In this document: positions 15,575-24,333 of the stretch, piece after piece
Layout of the letters: each line of letters starts with the position of its first letter
Position numbering within the stretch: the first letter of the stretch is position 1
Assembly: GCA_035530195.1 (NCBI GenBank)
Contig: DATKVG010000210.1
Location: 1-45,643, forward strand
Length of the DNA: 45,643 nt
From: JAPLKX01 sp035530195
Lineage (GTDB): Bacteria > Hydrogenedentota > Hydrogenedentia > Hydrogenedentales > SLHB01
Direction: 5' to 3'
Program-made: the position numbers and the translations under genes
The notes under the pieces: model-generated
Databases searched by the model: none
What the model saw: only the letters and a program-made list of their open reading frames with translations
What the model was told of the DNA's origin: nothing

Positions 15575-16813
15575 TCATTCCGGCGGAGTCTCCGAGTTCG
15601 CGGCTTTCACTCTCTTACGATTCCGGACTGCCAGGAATAGCAGGACACAGCCTATTGCTCCCAAAACTACAGAACCGGCGGCTCGGACAGGAAAGCGGGG
15701 CTGGGTTCTTGTGGTGGTAAGATCCGCCGTCTGAGGTAGCTGCAATTCCTGCGGCTGAACAGCCTGGGGCGAGTCTTGCGACAGAACCACTTGCTCCGTT
15801 GTCCGCGTGAGTGCATCAACCTCCTCGGGTTCGACCATCGGGACTAGTTCGCCTTTGTTCCATGTGTATTTGAGGCCTTGGAAGTCATTATCCCATACCT
15901 CAGTGCCATCCGGCACAACATCCAATTGGAAAGCGCCTTCGGCCGCAAAGTCAGGATTGAAATCAATGGATGGTATTTCAATGCTCATAATGGTAGTTAT
16001 TGTGCGTAGCTCGGAAACCGTGCGTTCACTCAAAACGCCACTGATGGGCACGTAGTGGCCATCAATAAGCTCCACTTGTACGTTCTCGAGGCGGTACTCC
16101 CACTCGGTTTGCGGATTAGGGTACGTACTCAACTCCTTTCCATGCCAGAGCGAATTTGGGCCTTTCACCAGGACGAGTTTTCGGACCACATGCTCGTGTG
16201 CGTCATCGACCCAGAGAGTCATTTCGCCATACTTGCCGCTGCTTTTCAGCACCAGACATGGAACGTCGTCAACAACCTCACGGGATTCCAGCACACGGGC
16301 GTCCGACTGTTCTGCCATCACCTCCCAAGCGGGCTTATCGTCGCTCAGCGTCCCGCTCAAGAGTTCTAAACCCTGCAGTTGTTTATTGGCAGTTACAGTC
16401 TCGGCCCTTTTCGAGATGAACAGGGGCTTGATAGTACTTCGTTTTGACACGCCCCAGTCGTACGCCATCTCTCCTGTCCAAAGGCACTGATTTTCCATAT
16501 CGAGAACTGTTGGCTCCGGGTTGTTTGGCGACGGGACATAGTAGCGAAACTTTCTCTCGAACCGCCCTGAAGCCTCTTCTTGCCTCGTGGTCACCGTCGT
16601 TAAAGTCTTGCCTAGGCCTCCGGCCGAGATATCCCCCTGCTCGTTGTAAACAATCGTCATGGAGTGAGTGCGGTACTTTTTGTCTGCATTTCCCATGGAT
16701 TGCAGAACTTCCTGCAGATCGGGAACAGCTGCGGCGGAGACTTGAAATGCTGCTGCAAAGGTCAGTAATAAGAAACCGCTTGGTTCCAAAAAAACCTTAT
16801 ATGGCCATGACAT
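15575..16813 (-). CDS. Exported LolA/outer-membrane-lipoprotein-sorting-like protein with C-terminal membrane helix
   Basis: A 412-residue exported protein. The start at 16813 follows GGGGAGGGCAACG and opens into a hydrophobic signal segment (about residues 10-28). The body (about 35-320) has the beta-strand pattern of LolA/LolB-like lipid-carrier folds seen in DUF4292 and MucB relatives: FRYYVPSPN, LDMENQCLW, CLVLKSSGKYGEMTLWVDDAHEHVVRKLVLV, WEYRLENVQVEL and DGHYVPISGVL. A Pro/Gln/Thr-rich linker leads to one membrane helix near residues 378-397 (VVLGAIGCVLLFLAV) and a basic tail. Base composition is visibly less GC-rich than its neighbours, and it sits between two near-identical 217-base repeats, which suggests acquisition or movement as a unit. 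Function is inferred only from fold-like features. Confidence 0.75.
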   Translation of the reverse strand: MSWPYKVFLEPSGFLLLTFAAAFQVSAAAVPDLQEVLQSMGNADKKYRTHSMTIVYNEQGDISAGGLGKTLTTVTTRQEEASGRFERKFRYYVPSPNNPEPTVLDMENQCLWTGEMAYDWGVSKRSTIKPLFISKRAETVTANKQLQGLELLSGTLSDDKPAWEVMAEQSDARVLESREVVDDVPCLVLKSSGKYGEMTLWVDDAHEHVVRKLVLVKGPNSLWHGKELSTYPNPQTEWEYRLENVQVELIDGHYVPISGVLSERTVSELRTITTIMSIEIPSIDFNPDFAAEGAFQLDVVPDGTEVWDNDFQGLKYTWNKGELVPMVEPEEVDALTRTTEQVVLSQDSPQAVQPQELQLPQTADLTTTRTQPRFPVRAAGSVVLGAIGCVLLFLAVRNRKRVKAANSETPPE

Positions 16814-17365
16814 TTCGTTGCCCTCCCCGGATTTTCCGTAGCATATTACCCGCGAAACATATTAGCCTAAAACAACCCATCAAGGAAACGATGGGTAAAA
16901 ACGGTTGTCGAACCCCCTGCCGGGGTTCCTAATTATCAGGAGCGTGAAATTCTTTCGTAACTCTTATGCAGCAACGCGGTGGGGTCGAGCTCCTGCTCGA
17001 CCGTGGGGTAGCGAAACAGACCTCGGTTTTGCATGCACCACCTCCGCCGCCACCACCCGGTCGCGCGGGAGCGCGACCCCACCGCGTTGAACCCAAAGGC
17101 CCGCACAACGGGTTTGGTTGCGGCTATGCCGCGCGGGACTGACGGTTATCAAATCCCTTCCGGGATTTTTGATGGTCGCCGCGGCTTGGTTTCTGGGGGC
17201 GGTCTTTGCGTTGGTTCAGGGTTTGCGTCTGGACGGCGCGGGCGGGACGACCGCGCCTACGGAAAGACGGGAAAGTCAGTGTGTTGGACGATGCGGGCGG
17301 GACGACCGCGCCTACGGAAAGAGGGGAAGTCAGTGTGCTGGACGGCGCGGGCGAGACGACCGCGC
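16814..17365. other. 550-base gene-free region with repeats
   Basis: No gene supported. It holds repeat B copy 3, the AATCCC/GGGATT hairpin at 17152-17167 (the same word occurs at 32541-32554) and a tandem repeat of about 55 bases at 17231-17375. Plus-strand open frames crossing the region come from the repeats and from the antisense of the coiled-coil gene. Confidence 0.65.
16921..17137. repeat. Dispersed repeat B, copy 3
   Basis: This 217-base copy is nearly identical to 15244-15460 and in the same orientation, on the other side of the LolA-like gene. The 16-base arms are at 16972-16987 and 17074-17089. Neither copy has drifted much, so the duplication is recent or kept similar by recombination. 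Confidence 0.85.
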
Positions 17366-17375
17366 CTACTGGTCG
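17231..17375. repeat. Tandem repeat of about 55 bases, 2.6 copies
   Basis: Units begin with GGACGGCGCGGGCG or GGACGATGCGGGCG at 17231, 17286 and 17340 and contain GGGACGACCGCGCCTAC and GAAGTCAGTGTG. The third, partial copy runs over the stop codon of the coiled-coil gene at 17366-17368. Confidence 0.8.
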
Positions 17376-18655
17376 AGGTAGCGCTGGGGGGTTTCGTCGT
17401 ACTGCATGGCGTCCTGGGCCAGGACGTCTTCGGGCGTTTCGACGACGACTACCTTGACCGACCCTTCCGGGATCAGGTCCTCGGCCGAAATCTCGTACGG
17501 GAACCCCTCGGCGACGAGCCGACGGACCAGTTCTTTGAAATCGGCGCACCACCGGGTTTCCTGGTTCTTTACGTGTTTGAGCTCTTTGGCGGACAGTGGG
17601 CCGCGCTTGCCTTTCTTCCGCTCGTGGAACAGTTGCATGCCGACCTGGTTGTTCTTGTGCAGCGTGATGTGCACGCGCTCGCCGCCGGGCACGCGCAACA
17701 CGGCCTCGCGCTGGTCCTCGGCGGATTCGGCGCCGAAATCGGTGAGGATCTTGTAGCCCATTTCGTGCAGGTTGCGGGCGATGCTCTCGCAGAGGCCGTC
17801 GCGTTGGGCAAGCTGGACCACCTCGTTGTCGATTGCCGCACGCAGGTCCGCCACCTTTTTCTCCACCAGTTCCAGCAGGCCCAATCGGAGTTTGCCGGAC
17901 GCCGCGAGCCGGGTTATCTGGTCGCGGACGGATGCCAGGTCGCTCGAAAGTTGCTCGGGCAACACACCTTCATGCTGGCGCACAAGCTGCTCGTAAAAAA
18001 AAACCGTATCCAGCGTATGGCCGATTTTGGCGGCGAAATCCTGACGCTGGCGTTCGCGCGCCCGGAGGTCGTTGGCAAATTCTGTAAGCGTGCCGCCGAC
18101 AAGGTCCTTGAACGCCGTAATCTCCCCCGGCCGGACTTTTCGGCCCGTCTCCCAGTCGGCTGTGAGCCGCTGCGCTTGACGGAGCAACGCCGGGAACGAC
18201 GAGCCTTCCGCCTCGCGGAACTCGGCGGGCAGGCTGTCCAGCAGCGATGTAATCTCCGCCATCATCCGGTCCATCTTTGCCGGGTCGCGTTCGGCGCCGA
18301 TAGCGGCGTAATCATGGGCGGCCTCGGGCGCGGCCCCGCTGTCTTCGCGCCCTTGCGCGCCCGCCATCGCCAACTGGAGCGACGCCAGCGTTTTCTCCGA
18401 CGCCTGAACGGCCTGCTCGGCGCTCTGGAACAACGTCGCCTGTTCGCGTTGCTCCCGCTCGAAGCCGCGCCACACGTCGCTGGCGGCCTTTTCGCGTTCG
18501 CGTTCGCGGTGGGCCGCGGCGATGCGTGCTTCGACGAGCTTTTTGACGCCGACGGCAAGGCCGGCGCCAAGCGCGGCTACCCCCGCGATAAGGCCGGTAG
18601 GCAACAAAACGGCGGGGTGCGCCAGGGGCATTACAAGTACGGTGCGTCCACTCAC
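17366..18655 (-). CDS. Single-pass membrane coiled-coil protein of unknown function
   Basis: A 429-residue protein I do not recognise. The GTG at 18655 is chosen because it follows GGGAGAAG; a methionine at 18631 is an alternative. A single hydrophobic helix at about residues 13-33 (VLLPTGLIAGVAALGAGLAV) is followed by a long charged helical region (about 35-310) rich in Glu, Arg, Gln and Ala that should form coiled coil. A mixed alpha/beta C-terminal domain (about 310-425) has LHEMGYKILTDFGAES, ERVHITLHKNNQVGMQLFHE and a KELKHVKNQETRWC segment. The layout suggests a membrane-tethered scaffold. It is divergent from the oxidoreductase at 18812 with a short shared promoter region. No partner is evident. 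Confidence 0.75.
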   Translation of the reverse strand: MSGRTVLVMPLAHPAVLLPTGLIAGVAALGAGLAVGVKKLVEARIAAAHREREREKAASDVWRGFEREQREQATLFQSAEQAVQASEKTLASLQLAMAGAQGREDSGAAPEAAHDYAAIGAERDPAKMDRMMAEITSLLDSLPAEFREAEGSSFPALLRQAQRLTADWETGRKVRPGEITAFKDLVGGTLTEFANDLRARERQRQDFAAKIGHTLDTVFFYEQLVRQHEGVLPEQLSSDLASVRDQITRLAASGKLRLGLLELVEKKVADLRAAIDNEVVQLAQRDGLCESIARNLHEMGYKILTDFGAESAEDQREAVLRVPGGERVHITLHKNNQVGMQLFHERKKGKRGPLSAKELKHVKNQETRWCADFKELVRRLVAEGFPYEISAEDLIPEGSVKVVVVETPEDVLAQDAMQYDETPQRYLDQ

Positions 18656-18811
18656 GTGTCTTCTCCCAAAGGTGCCTTGGTTACAGATGCCGGCCACCTC
18701 AAGGTACCACTGGCCATAAGGCGTGTCAACAGGCAGGCAGGGCCCGCTGGACTTACTCATGAAACTGGCGCTAGACTCATCCCAAACGCGCAAAGGCAGA
18801 GGAGACACACA

Positions 18812-19897
18812 ATGAGGATCGGCCGGCGGGAGTTTTTGTGGAGTTCCGCGCTGGCGGCTTCGGCCGCCGCTTCCATCGGAGCCGCAAATTCAGGCGGCAA
18901 ACAGAAAATCCGCTGCGGCATTCTCGGGCTCGGCCACGCCCACGCGCTCGACGTTCTGGGCGTGCTGAAGAGATCGGAGGACTTTGAGTTGACGGGCGTT
19001 GTCGAGCCGGACGCGGCGGTGTGCGCGCAGGTCAAGAAATCGCCCGTCCTCCGAGCCGTGCCGTGGCTCGAACAGGCGCAACTTCTCAGCGATGAGACTA
19101 TCAAGATGATCGCCATCGAGAGCGCCGTACCGCGGTTGCTCGATCACGCCCAGGCCGCGGCCAACGCCGGTAAGCACATTCACCTCGACAAGCCCGCGGG
19201 TACCTCGCTGCCGCAGTTCCGGGCGCTGCTCGACACCATGGAGCAGCGCGGCCTGCTGCTGCAAATGGGCTACATGTTTCGGTACAACGCGGGATTTGAT
19301 TTTGCGCGCCGCGTCGTGAGCGAAGGCGTTCTCGGAGACATCTATCGGATTCACGGCTGCATGGATACCGATTACACGAAGGAAAAACGCGACCTGCTCG
19401 AAGGCCGGCCCGGCGGCATGATGTTCGAACTCGGCTGCCATCTGCTCGATATGACCATGCTGATCCTCGGCACGCCAAAAAAAATCACTCCGTTCCTCCG
19501 CCACGACGCCAAAACCAACGATGGCCTGCTCGACAACACCGCCGCCGTGTTCGAGTTCGATGACGCCGGCTCCGGCCGGCGCGCCATGGCCATTCTGCAG
19601 AGTTCGGCCATGCGGCCAAACGCCTTCCCATCGCGCAGATTCGAGGTCTGCGGAACCAACGGCAGCGTCACAATCGAGCCACTCGAACCGCCGTCTGTCA
19701 CGCTCAACCTGCGCAAGGCAACCGGCGAGTTCAAACGCGGCATTCAGCAAATCCCCGTCCCCGACCACGACAGACATGTCAGGGACTTTGAAGACTTGGC
19801 CGGCTGTATCCGCGGCAATGCCCAATTCGCCTACTCTAAACAGCACGACTTCGAGGTCCAACGCACACTGCTCCTGGCCAGCGGGGCGGATGTGTAA
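18812..19897 (+). CDS. Tat-exported Gfo/Idh/MocA family oxidoreductase
   Basis: A 361-residue NAD(P)-dependent sugar-type oxidoreductase. The start at 18812 follows AGAGGAG; the much longer open frame upstream is antisense to the coiled-coil gene. The N-terminus carries a twin-arginine signal (GRREFLW, then a hydrophobic Ala-rich stretch), so the folded, cofactor-loaded enzyme is exported. The Rossmann entry is CGILGLGHAHALDVL, and HLDKPAG (about 122-128) is the EKP-like motif of the family, with Asp for the usual Glu before the Lys. ELGCHLLDM corresponds to the catalytic His-containing helix. Family members oxidise sugars or inositols; some generate 3-keto glycosides. It is followed by a perfect inverted repeat shared with the convergent gene. 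Confidence 0.9.
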   Translation: MRIGRREFLWSSALAASAAASIGAANSGGKQKIRCGILGLGHAHALDVLGVLKRSEDFELTGVVEPDAAVCAQVKKSPVLRAVPWLEQAQLLSDETIKMIAIESAVPRLLDHAQAAANAGKHIHLDKPAGTSLPQFRALLDTMEQRGLLLQMGYMFRYNAGFDFARRVVSEGVLGDIYRIHGCMDTDYTKEKRDLLEGRPGGMMFELGCHLLDMTMLILGTPKKITPFLRHDAKTNDGLLDNTAAVFEFDDAGSGRRAMAILQSSAMRPNAFPSRRFEVCGTNGSVTIEPLEPPSVTLNLRKATGEFKRGIQQIPVPDHDRHVRDFEDLAGCIRGNAQFAYSKQHDFEVQRTLLLASGADV

Positions 19898-19979
19898 AAA
19901 TGTGCAGGCGAGACGCCCGCACCACAAACCAGCCAAGTCCGCGCGAGATTGTGGTGCGGGCGTCTCGCCTGCACATTTT
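19897..19979. terminator. 31-base perfect inverted repeat between convergent genes
   Basis: The arms at 19897-19927 and 19949-19979 are exact reverse complements (core GCAGGCGAGACGCCCGCACC) around a 21-base loop, with A-tract and T-tract ends. It sits between two stops and could end transcription from both sides. The same 27 bases of the right arm recur alone at 22912-22938, so it is also part of a dispersed repeat family. Confidence 0.75.
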
Positions 19980-19981
19980 AA

Positions 19982-22792
19982 TTATAGCGGCTCGCCTTTG
20001 CCTATCAGCGTCACGTATGCCCTGGCGCTGACATGTTCCGGCGTGGTGCAGTTGAATTCGACGGCATTTTCGCCGGCCGTAAGCATAGGCGCCTCGCCTT
20101 GCGGCGTAATCTGGGAAATCAGTTCGCCTTTCTGGCCGTAGAGCTTGCAGTCGGTCATCGATCTGAATTCAAGATACTGGCCGCTTTCGATCTCGACCGG
20201 GAACGTGACCGTCTTCCCGGCGATCATGATGCTCGGATTGATCAGTTTCGTGCTCACGAGTGGGATCGCCTTGATCGGGCTGACGTACGTGGTCACGGTT
20301 TGGCCCGGCGGTAGATTGTTGTACCACAGCGAAACCTTCTCGACCTCCTTGTAGTCCACCATCTCGCGGTAGACGGCATATCCGCCGCCGTAGGGCCACG
20401 AAAACTCTTCAATTCGCGCGCCTTCCATCTCGATCAGTTCAAAGTACCGCCAGCCGGTGAAGTCCAGCACAACGTAGTGGTCGCCCATCCCGCCGTTGGT
20501 GGTGTGCTCGGGGCTGCGCAGTTGCACGTTAAGCAGCGCGCCCGACCCGTCGCCGTAAACCCACACGCCCAACGCACGCTGGCCGCCGATGTCGAGGTAC
20601 GGCTTGTAAACCTTGCCGATCTTCGCCCATGCGCCCGCGGCTTCGGGCCGCTCGTTGACGCCCGTCAACTTGCCGCTGCCCGCGCCTGTTTTCACTTGCT
20701 CGGTTGATGCCTCCAGCTTCGCTGTCACCCGTTCTTCTGCGGCGCGGTCATCGAGCGCGTCGGGATTGGCGAAATCTTCGACGACCACCCCGCCCGGATC
20801 GTCGTATGGCGCAGCGGCCATCAGCGCCTCGATTCGGAACTGTGCGGGCTGCTCGCCAAACTTGTTGGCCGAGATCCATTTGTTGCTCCACCCGTCGATG
20901 CCGAGCACCTTGTGCCGCGTGTACTCGACCGGCCGGAACCGCCACACGCCGTCGCCCGTTTGCTCGAGCGTGAACTCGTCGCCCGGCACGCGCAACCGCG
21001 CCTTGACCTCCTCGGAAAAGTAGCCCGCGTGCCGCAGGTCCTCGTACTGCCGGAAAATCGGAGCGAGCCGCTGGTACGCGGGGGTCTTATCGATGTTTCC
21101 GGGGTTGACGCCCATCAGGCTGATGCCCATGCCCGCGCCCAGGCATTTGCCCATGAGGTACTCGATGTCATCGGGGTAAGTCGGTTCGAGTTGTGGCGCA
21201 TTGGGCCCGCTGTCCCACGTTTTGACGGCCCACCAGCCCAGGTTCATCGGCAGGAACATGCCCGCGCCGCCCTGGTTGGCCTTGAGGTGCGAGTCGATGA
21301 ACCGCTTGTGCGACCGCGACGGGTGATCCCACGCGCCCATCCGCGCGCGCACGCACCACAGGTGGTGGTGAAACGTGCTCATCTCGAACAGGGCCGGTTT
21401 TTCGAGCCGGTTGGCGATCTCGAACACGAATTTCGACCCGTAATGCCACGAGTTCTCACTGCCGCCCAGAATGTCCTCGCCATCAAGCGCATCGAGATAA
21501 ATCATGTCAAACCCGCACTCGTTGAACGTGTCCGCGGTGTTCTTCGCCACTTCCTTGAGCAGCGTCGAATCGGCGTCCGGCGTGAAAAGGCCGAAACACT
21601 CCTTGAGATGGTGCACCTTGGCGCCTGCGGCGTGTTCGGCGGCTTTTGTGCCCAGCGCCCCGCGCACGCACTGCGTAAACGCGCACGGCGGCTGTTTCGA
21701 AACCTCGCTATACGTGATCAGTTCGTCGTCAATCTGGATCGTCACACTGTTGCGTACAAAGAACCCCGTGGTGGTATGCATCTTCTCTGTCGATTCGGCA
21801 ACGGGCACCGTGGTGGCATCGAGTGAAAGCGGCTCGGCGAGCGTGAACGCAGCGTCCTTGCCGAGGCGCGGGTCGGGCACGGGCGTAACGTACGGCGTGT
21901 TTTTGGCGATGAAAAACGCGTAGGTATGAAGCCCGGCGGAGATCCCGGCCGCATGCAGCTTGTCGGTGACGGCTTTGACGCTGGCCCGCCCGTTGGGGAA
22001 CAGCTTCGGGTTCGGGAAACAATCGCCGAACCGCAACGACGTGCCCGTGTGGAAATCGATCTGGTTCAGGCCAAGCGTCTTGACGAATGCGATCCAGGCG
22101 TCGACCGTCTGCTCGGTCAGGTCGCCGAAATCGAACAAGTACGAGCCCCGGTTGATCTCCGCATCGAGCGCCCACGGCCCGCCAATATTCGACCTCGGCA
22201 ACTCGTCCGCGACGCTCACGACTTCCTTCATGATGTCGCGCAACTGCGGCATCGGGCACGCGATCACGGCCACCTTGGCGCCCTTCATCCCAAACCGGGG
22301 GTAGCACATCGCCTGGAGCCTCGAGTTGGGACCCGGCACCTGCGGAACGTTTGTTTGCAAGTTCAGGGCCAGCGCGCACGCCGCAAACGGCTCGTCCAGT
22401 TTTCCCGCCAACTGCAGCGCCGCGTCCAGAAACGTGAGCGACTCCACCCCCTCGCCCTGAACGTCCTGCACCTCAAACCGGACGTAATGCGGCTGGATAT
22501 CGACGCCGACACTCGCGATCACCCCCGCATCGCCGAACGAGCAAACAAGCCCGCCGCTGTCAAATGCGAGCGCCGAAGGCGTAAACGTCTTGCCGGCCTT
22601 CTGCACCTGCATCGCAAACGGCGCCTTGCCCGCGTCCACATATTCTTTGCCGGCCGCCTTGTCGAAGAAACTCACATTGCGTCCGTCGGTGCCGATCACC
22701 CAGCGCGCCAGGTCGTTCTCGATCGTAACGGCTTGCTGGCCCAACGCCGCTCCGGCCAACGGCAATACAAGCGCAAAACAGATGGCTTTCAT
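19982..22792 (-). CDS. Large secreted glycoside-hydrolase-like protein
   Basis: A 936-residue exported protein with signal peptide MKAICFALVLPLAGAALGQQ; the start at 22792 follows GGGAGGGGATG. An N-terminal beta-sandwich-like domain (about 20-200) is followed by a TIM-barrel-like region (about 200-560). Landmarks of the barrel are GSYLFDFGDLTEQTVDAWIAF, AGISAGLHTYAFFI, GFDMIYLDALDG with an acidic pair, and ALFEMSTFHHHLW. This order resembles alpha-galactosidase-type (GH-D clan) barrels. A C-terminal beta-rich part (about 640-936), with WVYGDGSGALLNVQLRS and HYVVLDFTGWRYFELIE, looks like galactose-binding carbohydrate modules. I cannot name the family or substrate. It converges on the oxidoreductase at 18812. 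Confidence 0.78.
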   Translation of the reverse strand: MKAICFALVLPLAGAALGQQAVTIENDLARWVIGTDGRNVSFFDKAAGKEYVDAGKAPFAMQVQKAGKTFTPSALAFDSGGLVCSFGDAGVIASVGVDIQPHYVRFEVQDVQGEGVESLTFLDAALQLAGKLDEPFAACALALNLQTNVPQVPGPNSRLQAMCYPRFGMKGAKVAVIACPMPQLRDIMKEVVSVADELPRSNIGGPWALDAEINRGSYLFDFGDLTEQTVDAWIAFVKTLGLNQIDFHTGTSLRFGDCFPNPKLFPNGRASVKAVTDKLHAAGISAGLHTYAFFIAKNTPYVTPVPDPRLGKDAAFTLAEPLSLDATTVPVAESTEKMHTTTGFFVRNSVTIQIDDELITYSEVSKQPPCAFTQCVRGALGTKAAEHAAGAKVHHLKECFGLFTPDADSTLLKEVAKNTADTFNECGFDMIYLDALDGEDILGGSENSWHYGSKFVFEIANRLEKPALFEMSTFHHHLWCVRARMGAWDHPSRSHKRFIDSHLKANQGGAGMFLPMNLGWWAVKTWDSGPNAPQLEPTYPDDIEYLMGKCLGAGMGISLMGVNPGNIDKTPAYQRLAPIFRQYEDLRHAGYFSEEVKARLRVPGDEFTLEQTGDGVWRFRPVEYTRHKVLGIDGWSNKWISANKFGEQPAQFRIEALMAAAPYDDPGGVVVEDFANPDALDDRAAEERVTAKLEASTEQVKTGAGSGKLTGVNERPEAAGAWAKIGKVYKPYLDIGGQRALGVWVYGDGSGALLNVQLRSPEHTTNGGMGDHYVVLDFTGWRYFELIEMEGARIEEFSWPYGGGYAVYREMVDYKEVEKVSLWYNNLPPGQTVTTYVSPIKAIPLVSTKLINPSIMIAGKTVTFPVEIESGQYLEFRSMTDCKLYGQKGELISQITPQGEAPMLTAGENAVEFNCTTPEHVSARAYVTLIGKGEPL

Positions 22793-22868
22793 CTGACATC
22801 CCCTCCCTGTTGATTCGGGGCAATTATAGGGGAAATTGAACGTGGCGCGCACTATGCGAGTAGATGCA

Positions 22869-22886
22869 GTGGACACGGTGGACATC
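22869..22886. repeat. Two-unit nonamer (GTGGACnnn)
   Basis: GTGGACACG and GTGGACATC abut. The six-base core is the complement of GTCCAC, which builds the array at 2999-3048. It is short, so weaker evidence alone. Confidence 0.5.
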
Positions 22887-22911
22887 AAGTTTTCCCTGCT
22901 GCCGGATTGAA

Positions 22912-22938
22912 TTGTGGTGCGGGCGTCTCGCCTGCACA
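22912..22938. repeat. 27-base copy of the 19949-19975 repeat arm
   Basis: TTGTGGTGCGGGCGTCTCGC and the following seven bases match the right arm of the inverted repeat near 19949 exactly. The two direct copies flank the large glycosidase gene. Confidence 0.85.
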
Positions 22939-22942
22939 GCCT

Positions 22943-22970
22943 CCAGACTCCGGACTCAGGACTCCAGACT
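22943..22970. repeat. Four-unit heptamer array (CCnGACT)
   Basis: CCAGACT, CCGGACT, CAGGACT, CCAGACT in perfect 7-base register, between divergent genes. Confidence 0.8.
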
Positions 22971-23034
22971 TAAATTCCCTTTGGGGCGGCTGTGGATTAT
23001 ACTGTGCGGCGGACTTTCACCTGGAGGATTCAAC

Positions 23035-24333
23035 ATGAGCAAGAGGATATCGCGGCGAAGTTTTTTGACGGCGACAGCGGCGGCGGTTGCGGCTCCGATG
23101 GTGGTGCCGGCGTCGGTTTTGGGCAAAGGCGGTGCAACGGCGCCGTCGGAACGGATCACGGCCGCGGGCATCGGCATTCATGGCCGGGGCTCCGGCGACA
23201 TGCAGTGGCTGCTTGGCAATGATGACGTGCAGGTCCTTGCCATCTGCGACATCTGGAAGCAGCAGCGCGTAAAAATTAAAGCCATGATCGACAACCATAA
23301 TGGCAACAAAAACTGCGCCATGTACCGGGACATCCGCGAGTTTCTGGTTGATCGCCCCGATATCGATGCGGTGCTAATCGCCACGGGCGACCATTGGCAC
23401 GCCCAGGCGGCTGTCCGGGCGATGCGGGCCGGCAAGGACGTCTACAGCGAAAAACCCTCGTGCATGACGATCGCCGAAGGCGAGGCCGTCGTTGACGCCC
23501 AACGCAAGTATGGCAGGGTCTATCAGACGGGCACGCAGCGGCTCAGCGAAGCCAACCACGTGTATGCGATCGAGATGGCTAGGACCGGCCGCCTCGGAAA
23601 GGTTCACACAGCTTACGCCCACATCGCGCCGTGGGATTCGGCCAAAATGGGCAATGCCTGGAAGCCCGAGGAGCCGCTGCCCCCGAAAGAAGAGATCGAT
23701 TGGGATATCTGGCTGGGGCCGTGTCCCTGGCGGCCGTTCAACAGGGCGTACGTCAGGGGCGACTGGCGCGGCGTGTATGATTTCCACACAAGCTGCATCG
23801 GCGAATGGGGCGCACATACGTTTGCCCAGGCCTATGCGGGCCTCGACGTGAACGGCAAGCCGCCCTGCAAATACCAGTACGTCGACAACGACAGCGGCGA
23901 CGGGATGGTGTGCACATTCCCGAACGGCCAGAAAATGGTGCTGTCGCGCGGTGACAAGTACTGGTATGGGTCGTGCGGGGAGCGGTTCGACGGCGAGCGC
24001 GGCTGGGTTGGCGCGGCCGACGGGTACTCGGCGCCGGACGCGTCGTCGCCCGAACTGCTGGCCGAGTACAAGCAGGTGGTTGGCGAATACGTTGCGCGGA
24101 CGGGCCGGTCGCTCGATCACATGCGCAACTTCCTTGATTGCGTGAAGTCACGCGAACTGACGGTGGCGAACGCGCTGGTGATGCACAACTCGATGCAGGC
24201 CGTGCACGCGGCCAACATCTGCATGTGGCTGGGTCGAGACCTCGAGTTCGATCCCGAAACCAAAATGTTTGTCAATGACGACGAAGCCAACAGAATGCGG
24301 GCACGCGCGCAGAGGGAGCCTTGGGTAATATGA
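23035..24333 (+). CDS. Tat-exported Gfo/Idh/MocA family oxidoreductase
   Basis: A 432-residue relative of the enzyme at 18812. The start at 23035 follows GGAGGATTC and opens a Tat signal (KRISRRSFLTATAAAVAAP). The glycine-rich Rossmann motif is AAGIGIHGRGSGDM, the substrate/cofactor motif is YSEKPSC, and GDHWHAQAA and GEWGAHTFAQAY are family landmarks. Such exported members with a bacterial-type C-terminal domain (PF19051-like) are common in planctomycete-type genomes. Its stop overlaps the start of the HEAT/DUF1080 gene (ATGA), so the two are translated together. DUF1080 proteins hydrolyse 3-keto glycosides, so this enzyme is a good candidate for making the 3-keto intermediate; that is inference from context. 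Confidence 0.92.
   Translation: MSKRISRRSFLTATAAAVAAPMVVPASVLGKGGATAPSERITAAGIGIHGRGSGDMQWLLGNDDVQVLAICDIWKQQRVKIKAMIDNHNGNKNCAMYRDIREFLVDRPDIDAVLIATGDHWHAQAAVRAMRAGKDVYSEKPSCMTIAEGEAVVDAQRKYGRVYQTGTQRLSEANHVYAIEMARTGRLGKVHTAYAHIAPWDSAKMGNAWKPEEPLPPKEEIDWDIWLGPCPWRPFNRAYVRGDWRGVYDFHTSCIGEWGAHTFAQAYAGLDVNGKPPCKYQYVDNDSGDGMVCTFPNGQKMVLSRGDKYWYGSCGERFDGERGWVGAADGYSAPDASSPELLAEYKQVVGEYVARTGRSLDHMRNFLDCVKSRELTVANALVMHNSMQAVHAANICMWLGRDLEFDPETKMFVNDDEANRMRARAQREPWVI

Larger units (their letters stand above)
22793..23034. other. Divergent intergenic region with three repeat types
   Basis: It contains a period-9 array at 22869-22886, a lone copy at 22912-22938 of the 27-base repeat seen at 19949-19975, and a period-7 array at 22943-22970. 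The promoters of both divergent genes must be here or overlap these elements, but none could be assigned. Confidence 0.6.

Noticed and set aside
17033..18811. Long plus-strand open frame continuous with the oxidoreductase at 18812
   Set aside because: It is antisense to the coiled-coil gene at 17366-18655 and begins in repeat B; the Tat signal and ribosome binding site mark the real start at 18812.
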